Shown piece by piece: positions 18,101 to 27,431 of a DNA stretch of 34,533 bases. The position numbers were made by a program, and so were the translations under genes. The stretch comes from CAZYMF01 sp964648215 (lineage in GTDB: Bacteria > Desulfobacterota > Binatia > HRBIN30 > JACQVA1), in assembly GCA_964648215.1 (NCBI GenBank), contig CAZYMF010000031.1:1-34533 (forward strand). Reading direction: 5' to 3'. Numbering within the stretch: position 1 is the stretch's first letter; every line of letters starts with the position of its first letter. The notes under the pieces are model-generated. The model made no database searches and was not told the origin of the DNA. It saw only the letters and a program-made list of their open reading frames with translations.

Positions 18101-20675
18101 CGTTGAAGGTGTCGGCGATGTAGAGGTCGCCGTACTCGTCGAAGGCGACGCCGAACGGCCGGCCCAGCTGCGCCGCGGTGGCCGGGCCGCCGTCGCCGCT
18201 GTAGCCGAAGGTGCCGGTGCCGGCCACGGTCTCGATGGTGCCGGTGCCGAGATCGATCATGCGCACGCGGTTGTTGTTGGCGTCGGCGAAGTAGACGTTG
18301 CCGTCCGGGCCGACCTCGAGATCCTCGGGATGATTGATCTGCGCCGCGACCGCCGGGCCGCCGTCGCCGTTGTAGCCGGCCACGCCGGTGCCGGCGATGG
18401 TGGTCACCGTCCCCTGGGTGAAGTCGCCGCCGGCGAAGTCGACGCGGCGGATACGGTGATTGAACGTGTCGGCGAAGTAGAGAACGCCGTTGGCGTCGAC
18501 CGCGATTCCGCCCGAGGGCTCGGGGTTGGATCCCGCCGGAAAGTCGACCTGGGTCTGCAGCGCCGGCCCGTCGCCGTTGAAGCCGGCGACGCCGGTGCCG
18601 ACGACGGTGGCGATGGTTCCCTCGCCCTCCTTGTCGGCGAAGTCGTAGATCACGCGAATGCGTTGGTTGCGCTGGTCGATGAAGAACAGGTTGCCCTGCG
18701 CGTCGAGGGCGCCGTGCGGGGGCTGGTTGACCAGCGCGTCAACGGCGGGGCCGCCGTCGCCGCCGAAGCCCGGCGGTCCGCCGGCCACCACGCGGACCAG
18801 GCCGGTCGCCTTGCGCAGGACGCGGATCTTGTGGTTGTGCCACGCCATCAGCGCCAGGTCGCCGTTGGGCAGCTCCTGGACGTCGGTCGGGTGGTTGAGG
18901 TTGACGGTCAGCGGCGGGGCGCCGGGATCGGAGAGATCGCTCATATCCGCCGGGCCGTCGCCGATGAAGTCGGTGCCGATGAGCGTGGTGACGGTGTCGT
19001 CGGGCAGGATCTCGCGCACCTTGTGGTTGTTCCAGTCGAGAACGTAGCGACGGCCGGAGGCGCCGAACTCGATGTCGAAGGGCCAGTAGAGAGCCGTCTG
19101 CAGCCGGTCCTGGCCGTCGCCGTTGAAGCCCTCGTCGCCGTTGCCGACGTAGGTGCAGATGCTGCCGACCACGTCGCTGCAGGGGATGATGTCCGTCGGT
19201 CCGCCGCCGCCGCCCGGCGTCGGGTTGTAGTCGGGCGGCAGCGTCGCGGTGATGCGGCGGACGCGCTGGTTGTGGGTGTCGGCGACGTAGACGGTGCCGT
19301 CCGGGCCGATCTCGACGCCGTAGGGCCGGTCGAGCTCGGCGTCGATGGCCGGGCCGCCGTCACCGCTGAAGCCCTGCTGCCCGGTGCCGGCGAGGGTGGA
19401 GATGACGCCGGCGGGCGACACCATGCGGACGGCGTTGTTCATGGTGTCGGCGATGTAGAGCGTGCCGTCCGGGCCGACGGCGACGTCGCTCGGGGTGTTG
19501 AGCTGCGCCGCGGTGGCGGGGCCGCCGTCGCCCGAGTAGCCGGCCACGCCGGTACCGGCGATGGTGGTGATGATCCCGTCGGTATCGATCATACGGATGC
19601 AGTGGTTGGCGGTGTCGGCCACGAAGATCCGCCCCTGCGCGTCGATGGTGAGGCGCCCGGCGGGAGCGGCGGCCTGGCCCTTGGGCGAATCGAACTGCGC
19701 CGCCGATGCCGGACCGCCGTCGCCCGCGTATCCCGCCACGCCGGTGCCGGCGATGGTGTGGATGATGCCGTTGGTGTCGAGCATGCGGATGCGGTAGTTC
19801 GCCTGGTCGGAGATGATGATGTCCCCGGCGGCGTCGATCGCCACCGAGCTGGGCAGGTCGAGCTCCGCCTGATTCCCCGGCCCCTCGTCGCCGCCGTAGG
19901 AGCGCGCGCCGGTGCCGGCGAGGTTCTCGATCAAGTCGGTGGTGAAGTCGACGCGCTTGACCAGGCTGTTGTGCCAGGCGGCGACGACCATTCTCCCCTG
20001 ATGATCGAACTCGACGTTGGTGGGATGGTTGAAGCTGGTCTCGAGCGCCGGCCCGTCCTGGGCATCGCCGAGATCTCCCGTGCCGGCCACGGTCTCGATG
20101 AGACCGTTGCGGATGCGGCGGATGCGATGGTTGTTCCAGTCGACGATGTAGATCAGGCCGTCGGGGCCGACGGTGACGTCCTGGGGCAGGTAGAGGTTGG
20201 TCTTCAACGGCACCAGGCCGTCGCCGTTGAGACCGGCGACACCCGTGCCGGCGAGGGTGGTGATGAACGGGCCGGCGACGGTGGGCGTCTCGGTCGCCGT
20301 CGGAGTATCCGTAGCCGTTGGAGTGTCGGTTGCGCTCGGCGTGTCGGTCGCCGTCGGCGTATCCGTCGCGGTAGCCGTGTCGGTCGCCGTCGCCGAGGCC
20401 GTCGCGGTGTCGCTCGGCACGGGCGTGGGGGACAGGCTGGCCGTCATCGTCGGCACCGGTGTCGGCGTGTCGGTCGGGGCTACGGTGGACGTGGGCAACG
20501 CCGTGAGTGTCGCAGCAGTGGTCGCCGTTGCCGTCGGCGTCACCGTCGCCGGCGGCGCGTTGTCCGAGTCGGAACCGCAGGCGGCCAGCGTACACACCAC
20601 CGCCGCGAGCAGAAGAACGGAACACGTCCGCCTCATCGTTGCGCGGGCACGGGCCGCGCCGATCTCCAGCCACAT
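15183..20675 (-). CDS. Giant lipoprotein: three NHL propellers, P460-like heme domain, extra propeller, CxxxCH cytochrome segment
   Basis: 1830 aa. The ATG at 20675 has GGAGGG nine bases upstream; an ATG at 20636 lacks one. A signal peptide ends in lipobox LAAC (Cys33). The order is: Thr/Pro-rich linker (about 40-132); NHL block A, six repeats (about 133-475); Gly/Pro linker; block B, six repeats (about 495-865); a cytochrome P460-like domain (about 878-990) with CIGCH heme site Cys979-His983; a second TP linker; a 'DVYAVG..G.vlhwdG..W' propeller-like domain (about 1014-1335); a cytochrome c-like segment with CMDLSCH (Cys1373-His1379) and a C-terminal MPNGRAPLSSADVDLIRTWI motif; a third TP linker; and block C, six repeats (about 1487-1830). 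A role in extracellular electron transfer, adhesion or ligand binding is open. Codon use matches the neighbours; no frameshift is seen. Confidence 0.85.
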   Translation of the reverse strand: MWLEIGAARARATMRRTCSVLLLAAVVCTLAACGSDSDNAPPATVTPTATATTAATLTALPTSTVAPTDTPTPVPTMTASLSPTPVPSDTATASATATDTATATDTPTATDTPSATDTPTATDTPTATETPTVAGPFITTLAGTGVAGLNGDGLVPLKTNLYLPQDVTVGPDGLIYIVDWNNHRIRRIRNGLIETVAGTGDLGDAQDGPALETSFNHPTNVEFDHQGRMVVAAWHNSLVKRVDFTTDLIENLAGTGARSYGGDEGPGNQAELDLPSSVAIDAAGDIIISDQANYRIRMLDTNGIIHTIAGTGVAGYAGDGGPASAAQFDSPKGQAAAPAGRLTIDAQGRIFVADTANHCIRMIDTDGIITTIAGTGVAGYSGDGGPATAAQLNTPSDVAVGPDGTLYIADTMNNAVRMVSPAGVISTLAGTGQQGFSGDGGPAIDAELDRPYGVEIGPDGTVYVADTHNQRVRRITATLPPDYNPTPGGGGGPTDIIPCSDVVGSICTYVGNGDEGFNGDGQDRLQTALYWPFDIEFGASGRRYVLDWNNHKVREILPDDTVTTLIGTDFIGDGPADMSDLSDPGAPPLTVNLNHPTDVQELPNGDLALMAWHNHKIRVLRKATGLVRVVAGGPPGFGGDGGPAVDALVNQPPHGALDAQGNLFFIDQRNQRIRVIYDFADKEGEGTIATVVGTGVAGFNGDGPALQTQVDFPAGSNPEPSGGIAVDANGVLYFADTFNHRIRRVDFAGGDFTQGTVTTIAGTGVAGYNGDGGPAVAAQINHPEDLEVGPDGNVYFADANNNRVRMIDLGTGTIETVAGTGTFGYSGDGGPATAAQLGRPFGVAFDEYGDLYIADTFNGRIRKINRGGGPQAVFPADYRSTYTLVRDCRFSVAHGGVYIRVWANPIAAQPYLDNADPLPVGSILVKEEFAGNDCSDDNNLIGWRVMRKEAPGFDPQAGDWHWQKITSHRGVTFDTKDTCIGCHSAPACLGRDFMCTVDDTSLTPTPAASPTPTAMASQWPIAPVHKVMEGLPAALLSITGSSSSDVYTVGADPQDGEGPYVLHYDGSVWRRLHTGASGNLWWISVTPIDGDYYMAGENGLILRYDPQTASFTKEEDVPGNELMFGVWGIDAEHVWAVGGDPNDPDHGGVVWFYDGETWEADDDVGRILPGGIPTLYKVWGRSADDVYAVGRLGLVLHWDGIRWAQVSIAASGAALEDLPLFTVHGNADQVVATGGFFDGVIFELINSVFQNRAVPGTPQMNGVFLRPDGTGVSVGVGGAVAFRNAAGAWQLQRPSVDTAHDFHGTWVDPDGGVWAVGGELSVDLNQGLIAYGGPAAISSIIAPGPYCPPGFDNGPTTVSYTNDIVPLLQRTGCMDLSCHGGTFPASGYDLSAYATSFGPASEAAALDVCNIAPGSPDDSFLMEKVTEAMPRMGVRMPNGRAPLSSADVDLIRTWILEGARNDAVATPTPTPTMAPTPAPTHTPASCSDAGIICTVAGTGKSQFDGDGRPALDTSFYFPFQVIFDPNGRPLILDFNNLRVRRLDADGTIETIMGKDFEGAPVNGALAIDTPLHHPSEIEFDAGGNLYVAADHVAYIFRVGTDDRVQILAGTGDNGNTGDGGPALQATLTTPFGVLPTNDGGFYIGDVDGNVIRYVDASGIIHTVAGNGTRGYTGDGGPATAAELHSPTRMRLDSAGNLYFCDTNNHAIRRIGLDGTITTIAGDGTAGYTGDGGPATAARFNTPYDLQFAPNGDLYVADTGNNVIRRIDTSGVVTTVVGTGVRGFAGDADQALSCELNRPSALTFASDGSLWISDTFNQRVRRVSGFLGLNP
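15190..16215 (-). repeat. NHL propeller block C (six repeats)
   Basis: Blade ends in order: DFNNLRVRRL, AADHVAYIFRV, DVDGNVIRYV, DTNNHAIRRI, DTGNNVIRRI, DTFNQRVRRV. The block opens with CSDAGIICTVAGTG, like block B, but its second and third blades are the most diverged. Confidence 0.75.
18080..19200 (-). repeat. NHL propeller block B (six repeats)
   Basis: Blade ends in order: DWNNHKVREI, AWHNHKIRVL, DQRNQRIRVI, DTFNHRIRRV, DANNNRVRMI, DTFNGRIRKI. The first three share position-specific signatures (DWNNH, AWHN, DQ.N.RIR) with block A. The block opens with PCSDVVGSICTYVGNG. Confidence 0.8.
19250..20277 (-). repeat. NHL propeller block A (six repeats)
   Basis: Six NHL repeats of about 55 residues, each with a G-D-G-G-P-A turn and ending in D-x-x-N-x-x-(I/V)-R. 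Blade ends in order: DWNNHRIRRI, AWHNSLVKRV, DQANYRIRML, DTANHCIRMI, DTMNNAVRMV, DTHNQRVRRI. Confidence 0.8.
20281..20419 (-). repeat. Tandem ATDTPT linker repeats in the lipoprotein
   Basis: An 18-bp period encodes repeated (A/S)-T-D-T-P-(T/S) units directly before NHL block A. Such linkers are usually disordered spacers between a membrane anchor and an extracellular domain and may be O-glycosylated. Copy number may vary between strains. Confidence 0.7.
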
Positions 20676-20684
20676 CAAGAAATT

Positions 20685-20690
20685 CCCTCC
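20685..20690 (-). promoter_or_regulatory. Ribosome binding site that sets the lipoprotein start
   Basis: GGAGGG on the minus strand, nine bases before the ATG at 20675. It favours this start over the internal ATG at 20636, adding 13 residues before the signal peptide core. Confidence 0.65.
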
Positions 20691-20701
20691 AACGATCGCC
20701 G

Positions 20702-20730
20702 AGGCTAGGGAAGCGGCGCGCCAAGGTCAA
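20702..20730 (-). promoter_or_regulatory. Candidate sigma-70 promoter for the giant lipoprotein
   Basis: TTGACC (20730-20725), a 17-bp spacer and TAGCCT (20707-20702) on the minus strand. The -35 matches five of six consensus bases, the -10 only three. It would start transcription about 20 bases before the ATG at 20675. Confidence 0.4.
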
Positions 20731-20822
20731 GCAACAAGCCCGAGCGAAAAGCCCGGCGCTGGCATCACCCGTGAGCTTTTCGCTATACAAGCGGCTGCAC
20801 CGCAGTTTGTGGAGGGCCCTGC

Positions 20823-22298
20823 ATGGATGAAAGCAACGTAACCGGGCGCATCGCCGAGTGGATCGCCCAGGCGCACTTCGAGGACCTGCCGCGGCGGGTC
20901 TTGGAGGAGTGCAAGAGTCAGATCCTCAGCGTCATCGCGTCGGTCCACGCCGGGCACTTCTCCGAGCCCGGCCGCGTGGTCAGCCGTACGGCGAAGGAGT
21001 GGGCCGGCGCCAAGGATGCGACTCTCATCCCTTCGGGCGAGCGCGCCTCGTTGCACGATGCGATTTTCGGCAACGTCGCGCTCAGCATGGCGCTCGACTA
21101 CGACGACTACCTGTTCGCGGCCCATACCGGACACTCGGCCGTGCTGACGACGCTGGCCGTTGCCGAGAAGCTGGGCAAGGGCGGCAAGGACTTCCTGGTG
21201 GCGCAGACCCTGGCCAACGAGGTCGGCGGTCGCGCCGGCGCCGCCGCTCTGCTGGGACCGCTCAACGGCCAGATGTGCAGCTACGTCCACCCGCTCTGCG
21301 GCGCCGTGATCACCAGCAAGCTGATGGGGCTGGAGAAGGAGCAGGTCCTGTCCGCCATCGGCATCGCCCTGCTGCAACCGCCGCGCACCCTGTCACCCGC
21401 CTTCTTCGGTTCGGACGCCAAGACCGTCCTGGCCTCGATGACCGCGCCCATCGGCGTGCTGGCGGCCGAGCTGGCGGCCAACGGGCTGCGCGGCCATCCG
21501 GAGATCCTGGAGCACCCCGAGGGCTTCGTCCGCGTCTTCAGCCCGACGCCGCTGATGGGCGCCTTCGAGGGCCTCGGAAAGACCTGGCTGACCGACACCC
21601 TCTGCTACAAAGTCTATCCGGGCTGCGCCTACATCGACAGCGTGATCGACTGTGTCCTCACCCTCGCCCGCCAGTACAACGTCGACGCCAAGAAGGTACG
21701 CGCGGTGCACGTCGCCGTCAGCCCGCTCACGCTCGGCATGGAAGCGCTGGCGGCCCCGTTCCGCACCGGCGCGACGACGTCGCCGATCACGCTCAACTTC
21801 TCCGTCGGCTACAACGTCGCCGCCGCGTTGATGGACCGCGAGCTCGGGCCGCGCCAGTTCACGCGCGACCGCATCAAGGATCCGGCGGTGTGGGCGCTGG
21901 CCGAGAAGGTGCACCTCAGCGAAGATGCGGTGATGGCGCAGCGAATGCGCGATCGCGCTCTACTCAAGACCGTCAACACGCCCGAGGGCGAGCGCTACGA
22001 GCTCAACTTCGCCGCCACCGAGCTCGCCGGCTTTCGCATGTCCCTGGGGGCACGGGTGCGGCTCGAGATGGAGGATGGGCGCAGCTTCGACCTCGAGCAG
22101 GAGGTGCCCTACGGCGGCGCCGGGCGCTCGTTCGACGAGCGGCGCAAGGCGGTCGAGGACAAGTTCCGCCGCGAGACCCGCTACACGTTGCGCAAGGAGA
22201 AGATGGAGAAGGCCATCGACCTCATCCATCACCTCGAGGACGTCCCCTCCTCGGGCATCCGCGAGCTGGTGCGGCTGTGCTGCTCGGAGAAGGTTTGA
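20823..22298 (+). CDS. MmgE/PrpD family protein
   Basis: 491 aa. The family includes 2-methylcitrate dehydratase (PrpD), cis-aconitate decarboxylase and iminodisuccinate epimerase; most members are dehydratases or lyases of small carboxylates. Seen here are the helical N-terminal domain with NVALSMALDYDDYLF followed by HTGHSAVL, the middle ASMTAPIGVLAAELAANGLRG segment, and the YKVYPGCAYIDSVID motif leading into the alpha/beta C-terminal domain. GGAGGG lies six bases before the ATG. No other methylcitrate-cycle gene is present, so the substrate is not known. It ends 6 bp before the assembly gap. Confidence 0.88.
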   Translation: MDESNVTGRIAEWIAQAHFEDLPRRVLEECKSQILSVIASVHAGHFSEPGRVVSRTAKEWAGAKDATLIPSGERASLHDAIFGNVALSMALDYDDYLFAAHTGHSAVLTTLAVAEKLGKGGKDFLVAQTLANEVGGRAGAAALLGPLNGQMCSYVHPLCGAVITSKLMGLEKEQVLSAIGIALLQPPRTLSPAFFGSDAKTVLASMTAPIGVLAAELAANGLRGHPEILEHPEGFVRVFSPTPLMGAFEGLGKTWLTDTLCYKVYPGCAYIDSVIDCVLTLARQYNVDAKKVRAVHVAVSPLTLGMEALAAPFRTGATTSPITLNFSVGYNVAAALMDRELGPRQFTRDRIKDPAVWALAEKVHLSEDAVMAQRMRDRALLKTVNTPEGERYELNFAATELAGFRMSLGARVRLEMEDGRSFDLEQEVPYGGAGRSFDERRKAVEDKFRRETRYTLRKEKMEKAIDLIHHLEDVPSSGIRELVRLCCSEKV

Positions 22299-22304
22299 AG
22301 AGAG

Positions 22305-22404
22305 NNNNNNNNNNNNNNNNNNNNNNNNNNNNNNNNNNNNNNNNNNNNNNNNNNNNNNNNNNNNNNNNNNNNNNNNNNNNNNNNNNNNNNNNNNNNNNNN
22401 NNNN
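22305..22404. other. Assembly gap (100 N)
   Basis: Exactly 100 unknown bases, the customary filler for a scaffold gap of unknown size. The MmgE/PrpD gene ends 6 bp before it and the GH13 gene ends 3 bp after it, so both are complete, but the true distance and any gene between them are unknown. Confidence 0.98.
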
Positions 22405-22407
22405 AGG

Positions 22408-24018
<1,611 letters not shown>

Positions 24019-24072
24019 CGCGGCTCCGTTAACAGACCCCGCGCCGGGAGCAAAGCCGCCCGTGCCGCCCCG

Positions 24073-25413
24073 TCACGTCGTGACGCGATCGACGCAGGCC
24101 TTGAACTCGCGGTGCCAGTTGACCACCGTGCCGAGCTGCTTCAGGTAGGCATCGAGTCCCATCAGCGCGCGCACCAGGAAGACGCGGTGGCCCGGCGTCT
24201 TGAACAGCCGCGCCTCGAGGCCGATGCCGGCGACCTCCAGACCCTTCTCCATCGAGTTGTACCGGCGCGGATCGTACTTCCGGTCGACCAGCACCGGGTC
24301 GAAGATGATGTACATGATGCGTACCATCGGCTTCGGATCGTCGCCCTTGTCGAGGAAGCCGAGGGTGACGAAGCAGTCGGCCATCACCGCTTCGTCGCGC
24401 GCGAGGATGGCGCGCGCCAGCCGATGGTAGGCGCGGCGGATCGGCTCGGGGAAGACGCGGATGGAGCCGAAGTCGAGGATCGCCAGCTTGGGGTGGAAGG
24501 TGATCAGGTAGTTGCCCGGGTGCGGGTCGGTGTGCAGCACGCCGAGCTCGAAGACCTGGCGCCACACGGTGCGGAAGTACTTCAGCGCCACCCAGTCCTT
24601 CAGCTCCTGGTCGACCCCGGGACCGAGGATGTCGGCGAACGCGTAGCCCTCGATGCGGCTCATGGTGAGCACGCGGCGCGAGGAGTAGTCGAGGTACACC
24701 TGCGGGATGATGATCTCGTCGTCGTCGCGGAACATCTTCTGGAACAGGGCGATGTTCTTCGCCTCGTTGACGTAGTCGAGCTCCTCGTGCAGCCGCTCCT
24801 CGAGCTCCTGGTAGACGTCCGACGGGTCGATCTTCTGCCGCATGACGTCGCGACCGATGAGGGCGAAGGTGCGCAGCAGCGCCTTGATGTTCTTGAGGTC
24901 CTCCCTCACGGTCTGATCGACGCCCGGGTACTGCACCTTCACCACCACCTCCTCGCCGCCGGGGAGGCGAGCCGCGTGCACCTGGCCGAGCGACGCGGCG
25001 GCGAAGGCCTCGCGTTCGAAGCCGGCGAAGATCTTCTCCGGGAAGTCGCCGAGCTCGCGCTTCACCTGCTCGCGGATGAGCTTGTAGTCCATCGGCGGCA
25101 CCCGGGACTGCACCATGGAGAGCACGTCGAGCGCCTGCGGCGGCAGGATGTCGTCGCGCATCGACAGCATCTGCACCAGCTTCATGAACGCGCCCTTGAG
25201 CTCCGTGGACCGTTCGACCAGCTTGACCGCGTTGCGGATGTGGGCGTCGAGCAGACCCTGCTTGCGCTTGTCGACGGAGCGGAACGGCCACTTGAGCGCC
25301 TCGAGGACGTAGGAGGAGCCGACGGAGGTGGCGAGCTCGCCGACCTTGAGGACCCGCTTGGTGCGCCCACGCGTGAGTTCGCTGCTCGTCTTGCGCTCGA
25401 CCCGTGCTGCCAT
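24073..25413 (-). CDS. ABC1/AarF/UbiB family atypical kinase
   Basis: 446 aa. The family supports ubiquinone or other isoprenoid lipid metabolism through an atypical kinase/ATPase fold. Seen are the A-rich loop AFAAASLGQVH, ATP-site Lys159 (VVVKVQYPG), catalytic HTDPHPGN (294-301) and LDFG (313-316). The N-terminal KxGQ motif reads KLVQ (78-81), Val in place of Gly. No C-terminal membrane helices like those of E. coli UbiB are evident. The ATG at 25413 is preferred to an upstream TTG. No quinone-biosynthesis gene is adjacent, so the lipid target is unknown. Confidence 0.87.
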   Translation of the reverse strand: MAARVERKTSSELTRGRTKRVLKVGELATSVGSSYVLEALKWPFRSVDKRKQGLLDAHIRNAVKLVERSTELKGAFMKLVQMLSMRDDILPPQALDVLSMVQSRVPPMDYKLIREQVKRELGDFPEKIFAGFEREAFAAASLGQVHAARLPGGEEVVVKVQYPGVDQTVREDLKNIKALLRTFALIGRDVMRQKIDPSDVYQELEERLHEELDYVNEAKNIALFQKMFRDDDEIIIPQVYLDYSSRRVLTMSRIEGYAFADILGPGVDQELKDWVALKYFRTVWRQVFELGVLHTDPHPGNYLITFHPKLAILDFGSIRVFPEPIRRAYHRLARAILARDEAVMADCFVTLGFLDKGDDPKPMVRIMYIIFDPVLVDRKYDPRRYNSMEKGLEVAGIGLEARLFKTPGHRVFLVRALMGLDAYLKQLGTVVNWHREFKACVDRVTT

Positions 25414-25564
25414 GGAGGGACCCAAAGCCTCGCGCAGTGTGGCGCGTCACCGGCGGCGGCGCAAGCCGGCCCGGGGGCGCTCGGCACTCCTGCAGTTCCC
25501 GCGTGCATCGCCACGAGCGGCTGTGCTAGTGCAGTGGACCCGCGACCCTGAAGAAGGGGAGTCC

Positions 25565-27388
25565 GTGTTCGCTTCGGCCGACTACAGCCTCAATCTCTAC
25601 GCCTTGCCGCCCGCGCTGACGGCGGTGGGGCTGCTTCTGGTCGGCGTCGCGGTGCTGATCCGCGAGCGGATCTCGCGCGTCAGCTTGGCATTTTTTCTCG
25701 TGCAGGTGGCCGTCAGCGTCTGGCTCTCGGGCCTCGCGGTGATGTACTGCGCCACCAACGCCGGCGTCGCGTTGTGGTGGGCACGCTTCCACTTTCTCGG
25801 CATTCCGTCGATACCGTCCTCGATCTACTTCTTCTCCGTCATCGTCATCGGCAGCTACCCGCAGCGCCGCTGGCTGGTCTGGGCCAGCTGGTCGCTGTCG
25901 GCGCTGTTCTCGGCGGCCGCGCTCGGGGGCGATGCCCTCCTGGCGGGGGTGTATCACTACTGGTGGGGATTCTATCCGCGTTACGGCTGGTTGGGGGTTC
26001 CGTTCCTGGCGTTCTTCTTCGGCATCGCCCTGGTCAACCTGCGCGACTACTGGAAAGCCTACCACCAGGCGAGCCCGGGCACGCAGCGGCGGCGGCTGCG
26101 TCTGCTTCTCATCGCCTTCGCCGTGGCCTACCTCGCCGGCGTCGACTACCTGGCCTGCTACGGCACACCGATCTATCCGTTCGGCTACCTGCCGGTCTTC
26201 GTCTGCCTGACGTTGATGGCCTTCACCATCTGGCGCCATCGTCTGGTCGACATCGTCCCCGCGTTTGCCGCCAACGAGATTCTCGCCACCATGGCCGATC
26301 TGCTCGCGGTGTGCGACCAGGAGGGCCGCATCCGCGTCGTCAACAGCGCCCTGTGCGCGACGCTTGCCTACCCCGGCGAGGTGCTTCTCGGACAGCCGAT
26401 CCACTGCCTGGCCCAAGGCGACCCGGCGGCCATGGAGCGGCTGCGCGCTCTGCTGCGGCGCCCGATGGTCCGCGACGACGAGATGCCGTTCTACACCCGC
26501 GCCGGGCAACCGGTGGCGGTGAGCGTCTCCATCTCACACCTGCGCAGCCCGCAGGGCGAGAGTCTGGGCGTGGTGCTCATCGCCCACGACATCCGGCAAC
26601 GGAAGCGGGCGGAGGCCGCCCTGGAGCAGGCGAAGGCGGCGGCCGAGGCCGCCAACCGCTCGAAGAGCGAGTTCCTCGCCAACATGAGTCACGAGATTCG
26701 CACACCGATGAACGTGATCATCGGCATGACCGATATGGCGCTGGACGGCGAGGTTGCCCCCGAGGTGCGCGAGTGTCTCCAGACCGTGAGGTCGTCGGCC
26801 GGCTCGCTGCTGACGCTGATCAACGACATCCTCGACTTCTCGCGGGTCGAAGCCGGCAAGCTGCAGCTGGAGTGCGAGCCCTTCTCCCTGCGCGATCGCG
26901 TCGCCGACGTCCTCAAAACGGCCGCGGTGGACGCGCGCCCCAAGGATCTGCCGCTGCGCTGCTCGATCGCCCCGGAGGTTCCCGACGCCGTCGCCGGCGA
27001 CGCCGGGCGCCTGGGGCAGGTACTGCTCAACCTCCTCGGCAACGCGATCAAGTTCACTTCCCAAGGGGAGGTCGCGGTCCGGGCCACGGTGGATTCCCTC
27101 GGCGCCGACGCGGTCGAGGTCCACTTCGCGGTGGCGGATACCGGGATCGGTATTCCCGCCAACAAGCTGCAGGCGATCTTCGAGCCGTTCGAGCAGGCCG
27201 ACGGCGCGACCACGCGCCACTACGGCGGCACGGGCCTGGGACTGTCGATCTGCCGGCGCCTGGTCGCGCTGATGGGGGGACGAATCTGGGCCGAAAGCAC
27301 CGTCGGCAAGGGAAGCGTCTTTCACTTCACCGCCAGGCTCCGTCTGGCCGACGTCGCGGCGGCGAGCGAGTCGTCGCCGCCGCCATAG
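25565..27388 (+). CDS. Membrane histidine kinase, 7TM-PAS-HisKA-HATPase
   Basis: 607 aa. About seven N-terminal helices (1-230) form a 7TM sensor of the histidine-kinase N-terminal type, then PAS (about 238-350), HisKA with His376 in NMSHEIRTPM, and HATPase_c with LGNAIKF, DTGIGIP and GGTGLGLSI. No receiver domain is attached, and no response regulator lies next to it, so its partner is elsewhere. The GTG at 25565 follows an AAGAAGGGGA site and places the first helix correctly; in-frame codons further upstream overlap the divergent UbiB gene. Its kinase core resembles the hybrid kinase at 3371-5758. Confidence 0.86.
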   Translation: MFASADYSLNLYALPPALTAVGLLLVGVAVLIRERISRVSLAFFLVQVAVSVWLSGLAVMYCATNAGVALWWARFHFLGIPSIPSSIYFFSVIVIGSYPQRRWLVWASWSLSALFSAAALGGDALLAGVYHYWWGFYPRYGWLGVPFLAFFFGIALVNLRDYWKAYHQASPGTQRRRLRLLLIAFAVAYLAGVDYLACYGTPIYPFGYLPVFVCLTLMAFTIWRHRLVDIVPAFAANEILATMADLLAVCDQEGRIRVVNSALCATLAYPGEVLLGQPIHCLAQGDPAAMERLRALLRRPMVRDDEMPFYTRAGQPVAVSVSISHLRSPQGESLGVVLIAHDIRQRKRAEAALEQAKAAAEAANRSKSEFLANMSHEIRTPMNVIIGMTDMALDGEVAPEVRECLQTVRSSAGSLLTLINDILDFSRVEAGKLQLECEPFSLRDRVADVLKTAAVDARPKDLPLRCSIAPEVPDAVAGDAGRLGQVLLNLLGNAIKFTSQGEVAVRATVDSLGADAVEVHFAVADTGIGIPANKLQAIFEPFEQADGATTRHYGGTGLGLSICRRLVALMGGRIWAESTVGKGSVFHFTARLRLADVAAASESSPPP

Positions 27389-27402
27389 ACGGCGCCGAAC
27401 GC

Positions 27403-27431
27403 CGCCGCGGTCGCCTACGCCGGCCGCGGCG
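27403..27431. terminator. Possible hairpin between convergent genes
   Basis: CGCCGCGG (27403-27410) and CCGCGGCG (27424-27431), perfect 8-bp arms around a 13-base loop. The right arm lies in the last codons of the opposing gene. No T-run; weak support. Confidence 0.28.

Noticed and set aside
15389..20277. Regularly spaced DNA repeats that could suggest a CRISPR-like or satellite array
   Set aside because: The spacing is about 165 bp, frame is kept and the repeats translate to NHL blades.
17004..20708. A 1234-codon open frame on the plus strand opposite the giant lipoprotein gene
   Set aside because: It mirrors the NHL repeats in antisense, has low-complexity Val/Gly/Arg/Asp composition and no domain. 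High GC and strong codon bias keep the opposite strand open.
20760..20776. TGGCAT...GAGC as a sigma-54 promoter before the MmgE/PrpD gene
   Set aside because: The GG and GC dinucleotides are not ten bases apart, which sigma-54 sites require.
24071..24085. Palindrome CGTCACG-T-CGTGACG at the UbiB-like gene end
   Set aside because: It covers the stop and last codons, is short and has no T-run; coincidence in GC-rich coding sequence is likely.
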